From: AV40 sp038230255
Lineage (GTDB): Bacteria; Verrucomicrobiota; Verrucomicrobiia; Chthoniobacterales; UBA10450
Reading direction: 5' to 3'
DNA length: 64,000 nt
NCBI GenBank assembly: GCA_038230255.1
Contig: JBBRNP010000005.1
Location: 62,001 to 126,000 of the forward strand
Of the stretch, positions 44,840 to 53,185 are shown in pieces. The stretch's first letter is position 1. Every line of letters starts with the position of its first letter. The translations under genes were made by a program, and so were the position numbers. Below the pieces are notes generated by a model that was not told the origin of the DNA, searched no databases, and saw only the letters and a program-made list of their open reading frames with translations.

Positions 44840-46048
44840 ATGGCCAGCGGGGATTTGATCGTAGGTTTGGAAATTGGGACGTCGAAGATTTGCGTCGTGG
44901 TCGGTGAAACGCGTCCGGATGGGACGTTGAAAATTCTCGGGGTCGGTCAGGCGCCGTCGCGCGGCGTGCGTAAAGGCGAGATTGTCGATTTTGAAACGGC
45001 GATGAAATGCGTCCACGAAGCAGTGGTCGACGCCGAACAGAAAAGCGACGTGATGATTCGAAGTGTTTATGTCGGGATCGCCGGCGGCCACATCCAAAGT
45101 TTCAACAACCGCGGCTGCGTCAGCCTGCCGGAAGATCGCGATGAGATCGACGACCAGGACGTTGAAGATGTAAAAATCAACGCGCGCGAAGTCAGCATTC
45201 CGGCGCAGAACGCGTTCCTCCACTCGATTATTCAACACTACCATGTCGACGGACAGGATGGGGTGCTCAATCCAGTCGGCATGCTCGGGGAAAAGCTGGA
45301 AGCCGATTTCCACATCATTCACGGCGTCCGGACGCGGATCCAAAACACCATTCGCTGCGTCAAAGAATTGCCGCTTGAAGTTGAAGACGTGGTCTTCAGC
45401 GCGCTTGCTTCAGCGCAAGTCGTCCTGACGCAGCACCAAAAAAATCTCGGCGCGCTCGTCGTCGATATCGGAGGCGGCACGACCGACTACATTCTTTATG
45501 TCGATGGCGCCGTGAAACAAAGCGGCGTGCTCGCAATCGGCGGTGATCACATTACCAACGACATTTCGATGGGTTTGCGCATCCCAATGGCGCGGGCCGA
45601 AAAAATAAAGACCGAAGAGGGCAGCTGCGTTCTCGGCAATTGCCTGCCTGGCGAGACGATTCTGATGAAAGACGATTCCGGGTTCGCCGGCAAAGAGATC
45701 GAGCGCGAGACGTTGAACACGATAATCCATTTGCGTTTGCGGGAAACTTTTGAACTGCTCAAGCGCACGGTCGAAGAGGAGCCGTTCATCAATTATGTCG
45801 GCGCTGGAATCTTTATTACCGGTGGCTGCAGTTTGCTGAACGGGATCGATCATTTGGCCGGCGAAATTTTTGAAATGCCGGCGCACGTGAGCCACGCCCA
45901 AACGCTCTCCGGTCTCACTTCCGCGGTCGAGAACCCTCAATTTTCAACGGCGATCGGGTTGCTCAAATACGCCCAAGCTGTGCAAGTCGATCGCCCGCGG
46001 CGCGGCATTACTCGAATTTTCGGAAGGTTTTTCAGCGGAATGCGATGA
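44840..46048 (+). CDS. ftsA: FtsA actin-like membrane tether
   Basis: 402 residues. IVGLEIGTSKICVVVGE is the phosphate-1 loop, VVDIGGGTTDYILY phosphate-2, IFITGGCSLLNGID the adenosine site. The C-terminus ends GRFFSGMR, a short amphipathic helix that could bind the membrane. It anchors FtsZ. ftsA and ftsZ are parted by a repeat element of about 80 bases. Confidence 0.95.
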   Translation: MASGDLIVGLEIGTSKICVVVGETRPDGTLKILGVGQAPSRGVRKGEIVDFETAMKCVHEAVVDAEQKSDVMIRSVYVGIAGGHIQSFNNRGCVSLPEDRDEIDDQDVEDVKINAREVSIPAQNAFLHSIIQHYHVDGQDGVLNPVGMLGEKLEADFHIIHGVRTRIQNTIRCVKELPLEVEDVVFSALASAQVVLTQHQKNLGALVVDIGGGTTDYILYVDGAVKQSGVLAIGGDHITNDISMGLRIPMARAEKIKTEEGSCVLGNCLPGETILMKDDSGFAGKEIERETLNTIIHLRLRETFELLKRTVEEEPFINYVGAGIFITGGCSLLNGIDHLAGEIFEMPAHVSHAQTLSGLTSAVENPQFSTAIGLLKYAQAVQVDRPRRGITRIFGRFFSGMR

Positions 46049-46051
46049 GTT

Positions 46052-46133
46052 TTGTCATGTCGAGCGAAGTCGAGACATCTGTGACTATTTCAGAAATATC
46101 TAGAGATTCCTCGACTCCGCTCGGAATGACAGA
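46052..46133. repeat. TTGTCATGTCGAGC inverted repeat between ftsA and ftsZ
   Basis: TTGTCATGTCGAGCGAAGTC (from 46052) and GACTCCGCTCGGAATGACAG (ending near 46132) pair as arms. This is the same family as 22859-22965 and 49066-49168. It places an element in the leader of ftsZ. Confidence 0.78.
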
Positions 46134-46165
46134 CCGCGGAAGGCGATGACAACAGAAAGATCGAC

Positions 46166-47587
46166 ATGATCCAGCTCAGTAAAAATTACAGTTTGCCGGA
46201 ACGGCACGAGGAACCAATTCCCATCAAAGTCGTTGGGGTCGGCAGCGCGGGATCGAACGCGCTCGATCGCGTTTTGCTCGACGGCATGGACAAAAACGAT
46301 CTCATCGCGGTCAACACCGATGTCCAGTCGCTCGCCAGCTCGGTCGCGGCGCGCAAGGTCCAACTTGGTCGGACATGCACGCATGGCCTCGGCACGGGCG
46401 GCGATCCCGAGCTCGGTTATCAAGCCGCGATTGAATCGGCGGACGAAATCCGGCAGGCAATCGCCGGCGCGCGGATGATTTTCATTTGCGCAGGACTCGG
46501 GGGCGGCACCGGTTCGGGAGCCGCACCGATTGTGGCCCAACTGGCGCGCGAGGCGGGCTCGCTCGTAATCGCTTTTGCCACGCTCCCCTTCTCGTTCGAA
46601 GGCAAACGTCGCGCGGCACAGGCCCAGGATGCGTTGGCGCGACTAAATGAAATCGCGAACGCAGTGATCTGTTTCGAGAACGATCGGATGGGCGACATGG
46701 TCGCGCCCAAAGCCGGAATTCATCAAGCTTTCGGCGTCGCTGACATGACGATCAGCCAAAGCGTCCGCTCGATCGTCAACTTGATTCAGCGCCCCGGTCT
46801 TATTCGGATCGGTTTCGATGATTTGTTCGCCGCGTTGCGCAGTCAAAACGGCCGCTGCCTGTTTGGTTTCGGAGAATCCGATTCCGACAACCGCGCGCAC
46901 GACGCGCTCACCCAGGCGTTGAAGAATCCGCTGATGGACAAAGGGCGTATGCTATCGGAAGCGGCGCACGTTCTCGTCCAAGTTGCCGGCGGGCCGGGGA
47001 TGACTTTGTCCGAAGTCGAAATTCTGATGCGCGAGCTAGGCCGCCACGTGCGCGACCACACCCAGATTGTTTTTGGGACGGCGGTTGACGGGAAAATGGG
47101 AAATCGCCTGAGCGTCACGATCATCAGCTCCCTCGCGTCGGAAGATTCGATCGCCACGGAAGCTGCGCCGCCGCCGGAACCGTTTCTTGCACCGCCCCCC
47201 GCGGTTTTAGAACAAATTGAAGAACCGCCACCGCCGCCCGCGCCTCCGAAGACCGACCTCGTCCCCGAGCCCGAAATTGCACCTTTGTCGCAGCCTACGG
47301 CGAACGATTTGATTGCGTTCGAGCCACCGGCTGCGGTCGAACCTCCACCGCCCGCGCCGATCCCATCGATCAGAAAGCCCGCGCCTCGTTTGATTCCACC
47401 AAAGAAAAAGCCGGTCGTGGAAAAAGAGGTCAAGCCGCCGAAAGAAAAATACGTCTACGCGAAGCAGGAAGTTTTGCAGTTCGAACCGGTCACGCGCGGA
47501 CGCTTCGAAAAAAGCGAGCCGACGATCGTTGAAGGCCAGGACCTCGACATCCCGACCTTCCTGCGCAAGAACATCCGTGTGAAGTGA
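46166..47587 (+). CDS. ftsZ: FtsZ with divergent T7 loop
   Basis: 473 residues. GSAGSNALDRV (26-36) replaces the usual GGGGxN start, LGGGTGSGAAP (111-121) is the tubulin signature, and the T7 loop reads RIGFDDL (214-220), where NVDFADV is usual: the equivalents of E. coli N207 and D209 are R and G, while D219 keeps D212. A proline-rich linker (about 325-430) leads to DIPTFLRKN, a good FtsA-binding tail. It forms the Z ring. The ATG overlaps a copy of AAGATCGACA. Confidence 0.95.
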   Translation: MIQLSKNYSLPERHEEPIPIKVVGVGSAGSNALDRVLLDGMDKNDLIAVNTDVQSLASSVAARKVQLGRTCTHGLGTGGDPELGYQAAIESADEIRQAIAGARMIFICAGLGGGTGSGAAPIVAQLAREAGSLVIAFATLPFSFEGKRRAAQAQDALARLNEIANAVICFENDRMGDMVAPKAGIHQAFGVADMTISQSVRSIVNLIQRPGLIRIGFDDLFAALRSQNGRCLFGFGESDSDNRAHDALTQALKNPLMDKGRMLSEAAHVLVQVAGGPGMTLSEVEILMRELGRHVRDHTQIVFGTAVDGKMGNRLSVTIISSLASEDSIATEAAPPPEPFLAPPPAVLEQIEEPPPPPAPPKTDLVPEPEIAPLSQPTANDLIAFEPPAAVEPPPPAPIPSIRKPAPRLIPPKKKPVVEKEVKPPKEKYVYAKQEVLQFEPVTRGRFEKSEPTIVEGQDLDIPTFLRKNIRVK

Positions 47588-47600
47588 GGCAGAGAATCTG

Positions 47601-47684
47601 CCCGCGAATCACGCTAATAGACGCGAAACAAGCAAGCCGCTGACCTCTGCATTTTTATTCGCGTTAATTCGCGTGATGCGCGGG
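47601..47684. repeat. CCCGCGAATCACG inverted repeat after ftsZ
   Basis: CCCGCGAATCACGCTAATAG (from 47601) pairs with ATTCGCGTGATGCGCGGG (ending 47684), with few mismatches, around a 30-base loop. It lies between the convergent ftsZ and peptidase genes and may end transcription of both. Confidence 0.75.
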
Positions 47685-47688
47685 TAAT

Positions 47689-49029
47689 CTACCTCTTCAT
47701 TAACTCGAGCACGGCACTGGTCATGCCGATGATTCCGATGCGAATCGTCGGTTCGGGCACGGGCGCGAATTTGCTCGAGTGCAGGGTCGGCAATTCTTTC
47801 CCTTCCTTTTTGAATTGCGCGATTTTTTCCGGATCGACCGCGCCGATGTGAAAATCGACGGCCGGAATGGAGTGGTCCGGCAAGCTATATTCGGAAAAGT
47901 CTTCGCCGCCCATGGTTGGATCGAGAATCTCCACATTGTCGGCGCCGAGCACATTCTTCCAAACTGCGACTAGCCGTTTGGTTAAATCGGGATTGTTATA
48001 GGTCGCGGGCGTGAATTGATCTTTGAGAACGTTGACAATCGGCGCCCGGTCGGCCGGAACTCCACCGGCGCTGGCAATTCCCTTGGCCATGTCATCGATC
48101 GCCTTAAGCACTCGATCGCGCACTTCGGCTTTATAAGTGCGCACGGTGAGCTGCATTTTTACTTCATCGGGGATGATGTTGTGCTTGGTGCCACCGTGAA
48201 TTGATCCAACCGTGACCACGATTGGATCGATCGGATTATTTTCGCGGCTCGCGATTGTTTGCCAGGTGTTGATCATTTCCGCGGCGAGGACGACAGGATC
48301 CTTGGTTCTGTGCGGATACGCGCCGTGGCCGCCGATGCCTCGAACAGTTACATCGACCGAATCGACATTCGCGTAGGTGTAGCCCGGAGTTATTCCAATG
48401 TGTCCAGTTTGCAAATCGGCTTTGTCATGAAAACCAAGAGCGAAGTCGGGTTTGCCGAAACGATTGTAGAGCCCGGCCTTAAGCAAAGCCCGTGCTCCGC
48501 CGACCGTTTCTTCGGCCGGTTGCCCGATGAACATGATCGTTCCCGACCATTGGCCCTTTAGACGCTGCAAGGCCCGCGCGGTTCCGATAAACGCCGACAT
48601 GTGCACGTCGTGCCCGCACGCGTGCATCACGTGGACTTCCCTACCGTCGTCAGCTTTGGTCGTAACTTTGCTCGCGTAAGGCAGGCCGGTGTCTTCTTCG
48701 ACCGGCAACGCATCGAGGTCGGTGCGGACCAGCACGGTTGGGCCGGTGCCGTTTTTCATAATGCCGACGACGCCGTAGCATTTCAGACTCGGGTTATCGT
48801 ATTTGCCAAAGTTTTCCGTCACGTCGCAGCCGGCCGCCCGCAGCTCCTTCGCCACCAACGCAGCCGTCTTCTCTTCCCGGGTAGAAAGCTCGGGATGACT
48901 GTGGATGTCTTTATAAATCGACAGCAATGATGGCATTTCACCCTGCGCGATTTTCTCCAATGGCTCTTCCTGCGCGAAAAGAAGAGGACCGGACATTATC
49001 GACAGGACCAAGATGACCAAAGATTTCAT
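47689..49029 (-). CDS. Exported M20 family amidohydrolase/peptidase
   Basis: 446 residues with a signal peptide (LVILVLSIMSGPLLFAQ). DIHSHPELSTREEKTA, LVRTDLDALPV, MHACGHDVHMSAFIG (metal ligands), GQPAEETVGGAR and GGEDFSEY are the M20D motifs of aminoacylases, IAA-amino-acid hydrolases and related carboxypeptidases. It works outside the cytoplasm on N-acyl or small peptide substrates. It converges with ftsZ. Confidence 0.9.
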   Translation of the reverse strand: MKSLVILVLSIMSGPLLFAQEEPLEKIAQGEMPSLLSIYKDIHSHPELSTREEKTAALVAKELRAAGCDVTENFGKYDNPSLKCYGVVGIMKNGTGPTVLVRTDLDALPVEEDTGLPYASKVTTKADDGREVHVMHACGHDVHMSAFIGTARALQRLKGQWSGTIMFIGQPAEETVGGARALLKAGLYNRFGKPDFALGFHDKADLQTGHIGITPGYTYANVDSVDVTVRGIGGHGAYPHRTKDPVVLAAEMINTWQTIASRENNPIDPIVVTVGSIHGGTKHNIIPDEVKMQLTVRTYKAEVRDRVLKAIDDMAKGIASAGGVPADRAPIVNVLKDQFTPATYNNPDLTKRLVAVWKNVLGADNVEILDPTMGGEDFSEYSLPDHSIPAVDFHIGAVDPEKIAQFKKEGKELPTLHSSKFAPVPEPTIRIGIIGMTSAVLELMKR

Positions 49030-49065
49030 ATGGGAACTGTAGTAACGAAGTTCCGAAGAATCTAC

Positions 49066-49168
49066 TTTGTCATGTCGAGCGCAGTCGAGACATCTCTAAA
49101 TGTTTCTGATCAAACAACCGCCAGACAATAGTAAGAGATTCCTCGACTTCGCTCGGAATGACAGAAAA
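49066..49168. repeat. TTTGTCATGTCGAGC inverted repeat before polB
   Basis: TTTGTCATGTCGAGCGCAGT (from 49066) and GACTTCGCTCGGAATGACAG (ending 49164) are the arms, with a longer 40-base loop than the copy at 46052. It lies in the gap between the divergent peptidase and polymerase genes. An upstream ATG of the polymerase frame (49158) falls inside it. Confidence 0.78.
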
Positions 49169-49178
49169 TTGCGAAGGA

Positions 49179-51350
49179 ATGGATTTCGAAAAGAATACTA
49201 TCCTCTTCGGCGCCGACCCGACGCCGCGGATCGTCGCGATCGAGCTGGGCGAAACCGGGACGGTCAACGTTCGCCGTCGCGAGAAGGATGGCTCGACCAC
49301 AACCGACGTAGAACCGTTTCATCCGTTCCTCTGGGCGGACTCCGACGTTGTCGATCTTGGGATCGAAGCAGAAAAGCTGAAGGGGGATTTGAAATTCGGC
49401 TGGTTGATCACCGTCGACAGCTGGAAGGAACTGATCGCGTTGCGGAACGGTCTAAAAACCGCCGGTCGCGATTTCTTCGCCTTGAGCGATCCGGTTCAAC
49501 ATTATCTCACCGCAACCGGCCGAACGCTCTTCAAGGATTTGCCATTTGAAGAGCTGAAGCGAATGCAGCTCGAAGTGCTCTCGTTTTCAGAAGGCGAGGC
49601 AGATCACATCATGAGCATCGCGCTGGCGGACAACAGCGGGTGGGAAGAGCTGATTGTTGTCGATCCAAAGAAACTTCCCGAATCCGAGCACGCCGCGATC
49701 AAGCGCCTAACGGCTTTGATCAAGGAGCGCGACCCGGACGTGATCGAGGGCCACAACTTGTTCCGGTCCGATCTGCCTTATCTCGTCGCGCGCGCCAAGA
49801 AACTGAAGACAAAACTCGACTGGGGGCGGAGCGGTGGATTTTTGCGCTCGCGCCCATCGCGACTCCAAATCGCGGAGAAGACGATCGATTATCCGAAGTT
49901 CACGATCGACGGGCGCCATTTCGTGGACACGTTCCTGCTCGCTCAGTTTTACGACGTTGGGATGCGTTCGCTCGCCGGTTTCGAGCGAATCGACGTCGCG
50001 CGACACTTTGGATTTTGTGATGAAGAAATCTCGGCGCTCGCGGGCAAGGAGCTGGAGCGCGCTTATATCGACAAAGACGATAAATTCCGCCGACGCGCCC
50101 TTTGCGGCGTGCGCGAGACACGCGCAGTCTCGGAGTTACTCAGTCCGAGTTACTTCATTCAGGCGCAAATTTTTCCCTACAATTACCAGGACGTGATCGT
50201 GCGCGGTAACGCGACCCGCATCAACGGTCTGTTTCTGCGCGAATACTTTCGACAGAAACACAGCATTCCGGAGCTGCCCCTGCCGCAAAGCTTCGAAGGC
50301 GGTTACACCGACATCTTCTTCACCGGCGTGGCGCGGAACGTCTGGCATTGCGACGTGGCGTCGCTTTATCCGTCGATCATGCTCCAGTTCGATTGCTTTC
50401 CCACGAGCGACCGATTGCAGATCTTTCGGCATTTACTGACCGACCTGCGCACGTTTCGGTTGGAAACCAAAGCGGCGATGCGCGCCGAAAAGGATCCGGC
50501 GAAGCAGCGCTACTTCCACGCGCTGCAAAATACGTTCAAAATTTTGATCAACAGCTTCTATGGCTATCTCGGATTCGCTCAGGGACACTTCGCCGACTTC
50601 GATGCCGCCGCGCGGGTCACCCAAATCGGACGCGACCTGCTAAAAAAGATGATCGATTGGCTGAACGCGCACGGCGCGAAGGTGATCGAGGTCGACACCG
50701 ACGGAATTTATTTCGTCCCCCCGGACAAGATCGACATCAACGAATTACAAAAAGGGTTGGCGAAAGAATTGCCGCCCGGAATCGAAGTCGAATTCGACGA
50801 GCAATTCGACGCGATGTTCAGTTACAAGGCCAAGAATTACGCGCTGCTGACAAAAGACGGCGAGGTCATCATTAAAGGCGGCGCGCTGAAGTCGCGTGGC
50901 CTCGAAAAATTTCAGCGCGTCTTCCTGGAGGAGATGATCAAGCTCATCATGGAGGGCAAGTCAGCGGCAATTGTCGATCTTCGGAACGAGTTCGAGAAAA
51001 AGATCCGGAACCGCGAGTGGAAGATCGACATGTTGATGAAGACCGACACGCTCCAAGATTCGCTGGAGAAATATCGGGCAAAAATCGCCGGATCAGCGCG
51101 CAACCGGGCCGCGGCCTACGAGCTCGCCCTCGCCAGCGGCCGTGCCTACAAGCCGGGCGATCAGGTCAGCTACTATATTAAGAGCACCCCAAAGAAGGTC
51201 CCGGCCTATGAAGCGGCCAGGCTCGCTGCCGACTTCGATCCGCAAAACCGGGACGAGAACGTTGATTATTATGTCGCCAAGCTGAACGACCTGGTGAAAA
51301 AGTTCGGCGATCTAGTTCCAGCGCCCGAGCAGGAGACTTTAAACCTCTAA
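49179..51350 (+). CDS. Family B DNA polymerase with degenerate proofreading motifs
   Basis: 723 residues from the ATG at 49179, which has GAAGGA just upstream. The polymerase motifs are intact: CDVASLYPSIML (motif A), NSFYGYLGFAQG (motif B) and EVDTDGIYF (motif C), plus YKAKNYALL. The exonuclease domain keeps VIEGHNLFRSDLPYL (Exo II), but the Exo I site reads MQLEVLSF where LDIET is expected, and the Exo III site reads RALCGVRETRA where YxxxDV is expected. Proofreading may be lost. By family these bacterial enzymes act in repair or translesion synthesis. Overlaps osmC by four bases. Confidence 0.9.
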   Translation: MDFEKNTILFGADPTPRIVAIELGETGTVNVRRREKDGSTTTDVEPFHPFLWADSDVVDLGIEAEKLKGDLKFGWLITVDSWKELIALRNGLKTAGRDFFALSDPVQHYLTATGRTLFKDLPFEELKRMQLEVLSFSEGEADHIMSIALADNSGWEELIVVDPKKLPESEHAAIKRLTALIKERDPDVIEGHNLFRSDLPYLVARAKKLKTKLDWGRSGGFLRSRPSRLQIAEKTIDYPKFTIDGRHFVDTFLLAQFYDVGMRSLAGFERIDVARHFGFCDEEISALAGKELERAYIDKDDKFRRRALCGVRETRAVSELLSPSYFIQAQIFPYNYQDVIVRGNATRINGLFLREYFRQKHSIPELPLPQSFEGGYTDIFFTGVARNVWHCDVASLYPSIMLQFDCFPTSDRLQIFRHLLTDLRTFRLETKAAMRAEKDPAKQRYFHALQNTFKILINSFYGYLGFAQGHFADFDAAARVTQIGRDLLKKMIDWLNAHGAKVIEVDTDGIYFVPPDKIDINELQKGLAKELPPGIEVEFDEQFDAMFSYKAKNYALLTKDGEVIIKGGALKSRGLEKFQRVFLEEMIKLIMEGKSAAIVDLRNEFEKKIRNREWKIDMLMKTDTLQDSLEKYRAKIAGSARNRAAAYELALASGRAYKPGDQVSYYIKSTPKKVPAYEAARLAADFDPQNRDENVDYYVAKLNDLVKKFGDLVPAPEQETLNL

Positions 51351-51772
51351 ATCAATCTGGCGTCGAGATTGATTTGGGTGCCGGCCAACGCGACCGAAAC
51401 CGGACAGGTTTTCTTTGTCTGCTCTGCTTGCTCTCGAAATTTTGCTTCGTCGATTCCGGGAACTTCAGCTTCGGTTTTCAAATCGATGGCCGTTATCTTC
51501 GGGCCGCCACCGGTCATTTCAAGTTTCACCGTCGCCGTTGTGCTGATCCGTTTGGCGGGATGGCCGGCTTTCTCGAGGTTGGCCGAAAGCGCCATAGAAT
51601 AACATCCAGCCTCAGCCGCGCCGATCAGTTCCTCGGGATTCGTTCCCTTGCCTTCCTCAAACCGTGACGAAAAAGAATACGGTCCTTCGAACGCGCCGCT
51701 CCCGAGCTTCATCGTTCCCTCGCCCTGCTTCAGTGTGCCGTCCCAAACAGCCGTTCCAGTTCGTGTTGCCAT
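51347..51772 (-). CDS. OsmC/Ohr-family peroxide-reducing protein
   Basis: 141 residues with GTNPEELIGAAEAGCYSMALS (first cysteine, in parts) and TKKTCPVSVALAG (second cysteine), the pair that reduces organic hydroperoxides in the OsmC branch. Length matches OsmC. It converges with the polymerase, overlapping by four bases. Confidence 0.9.
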   Translation of the reverse strand: MATRTGTAVWDGTLKQGEGTMKLGSGAFEGPYSFSSRFEEGKGTNPEELIGAAEAGCYSMALSANLEKAGHPAKRISTTATVKLEMTGGGPKITAIDLKTEAEVPGIDEAKFREQAEQTKKTCPVSVALAGTQINLDARLI

Positions 51773-51868
51773 TGTTTTGTCTCCGTTAATTGTTGCTAAT
51801 TAACCGTTCGCGCCGGACGCGGACGAGCGCAATCTGTTTTCACCTTAACAACGAGTGAGTTGGATGCC

Positions 51869-53185
51869 TTAATCCGATCGGGGCGCGGCGATGGCGTTCG
51901 TCGAAGCTTTCGCGGCGAGCGCTGTTTGCTTGCGCCCGAGCCATACTCCAAGTGCGCACCAGCCAGCGACAACCGGAATCGCGATGTAACTAATCGTGCT
52001 CAAGCTAAGGTCGACTGCGCGCAAGCCGCTATACGTCCAGTTGCCGATTTGATCACCAAACCGATAACCGAATGTGTCGATGAAACTCTTGGCTTTGTAT
52101 TTATCTTCGCGGCGCAACACCGTGAACAACACTTCGCGCGCGGGGCGCATAAACGCGAACGTGCTCGCGCGTCGCGCCACTTGGAACGCCGCGAGTACGC
52201 TGAGCACGGGGGCGAATCCCATCGCGGCGAAGCCCAACAGACTCAGCACCGGCATGAACAAGAGCGTCACGGTTATGCCAAGAAATTTCATCAGCCGACC
52301 CGTAACGAAAATCTGTAAGATCAGCGTTAGCGTATTGACCGAAAGGTCGAGCTTCGCGAAAAACGTCGTCCGAGCCGCTTTATCGGCGAATCCAACCTTC
52401 GTTAGCTCGGCTTGTTGAAAATAGGTCCAAGTGGAGGTGAAGGTGTAGAGAAAAATGAACAAGAAAAGCCCGAACAGGTAAGGTGATTTGCAAATGTTCG
52501 TCAAGCCATCCCAAAATTTGCCGCCGATCGGTTTCTCGGCAGCGTCATCTGGCGATTTTGAATCGTCCTGTCGGAATTCAGCCGGAAAAAAGCGCACCGA
52601 TTGCGCGGCGATTTCGAGCATCCCGGCGCAAATCAAGAGCAAGAAGCCAGTGTTGACATAATGAATCAGTGAAGCGGTGATGATCGGCCCCAGAATTCCG
52701 CCTAACGAACCGCCGACAGCAATAAATCCGAAGAGCCGCTTACCCTGTTCTGTCGTGAACAAGTCGGTCATGAATCCCCAGAAGACTGCGGTCGCGAAAA
52801 GATTGAACACGCTGACCCAGACAAAGAAGCATCCATCGACCCACGGTTGCTTTCCCGGAGGCATGTACCGCATCAGGACGAAGAAAATAATCAGATTGAG
52901 GATGAAAAAACGGTAGGCGATCGGAATAAATCTCCGCCGAGACATTCGCGAGACGATGGCAGAGAAGAGCGCGTTCGCGAAAATCATCGCGACGAGCACG
53001 ACCGTAAACATCCACCACAGATTTTCGAAGTAGGTGGCGCCAATGTTATCGCGAATTGGCCGGATCACATAATAACCAGCAAGGACGACAAAAAAGAAGA
53101 TGAAACCAAGCCAGAGTGCTCGAAGCTCGTTCGGTTTTACGTCAACGACCTTCGCGAAAAGTTTTTTCAAGCGCGTTTTTTCCAC
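51869..53185 (-). CDS. ATP/ADP-carrier-like major facilitator transporter
   Basis: 438 residues and about 12 membrane helices. AGYYVIRPIRDNIG at the first helix, LFTTEQGKRLFGFIAVGGSLGGILGP (in parts) and RPAREVLFTVLRREDKYKAKSFIDT are shared with the NTT/Tlc nucleotide-carrier group and its free-living relatives. True carriers of ATP occur in Chlamydiae and Rickettsiae; in free-living bacteria the substrate of this branch is unknown. It starts with GTG inside the 3' end of the upstream dehydrogenase gene (19-base overlap). Confidence 0.72.
   Translation of the reverse strand: MEKTRLKKLFAKVVDVKPNELRALWLGFIFFFVVLAGYYVIRPIRDNIGATYFENLWWMFTVVLVAMIFANALFSAIVSRMSRRRFIPIAYRFFILNLIIFFVLMRYMPPGKQPWVDGCFFVWVSVFNLFATAVFWGFMTDLFTTEQGKRLFGFIAVGGSLGGILGPIITASLIHYVNTGFLLLICAGMLEIAAQSVRFFPAEFRQDDSKSPDDAAEKPIGGKFWDGLTNICKSPYLFGLFLFIFLYTFTSTWTYFQQAELTKVGFADKAARTTFFAKLDLSVNTLTLILQIFVTGRLMKFLGITVTLLFMPVLSLLGFAAMGFAPVLSVLAAFQVARRASTFAFMRPAREVLFTVLRREDKYKAKSFIDTFGYRFGDQIGNWTYSGLRAVDLSLSTISYIAIPVVAGWCALGVWLGRKQTALAAKASTNAIAAPRSD

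Noticed and set aside
206..46166. AAGATCGACA as a Shine-Dalgarno sequence
   Set aside because: It lacks an AGGAG core, often overlaps the ATG itself, and most copies are inside genes in either orientation.
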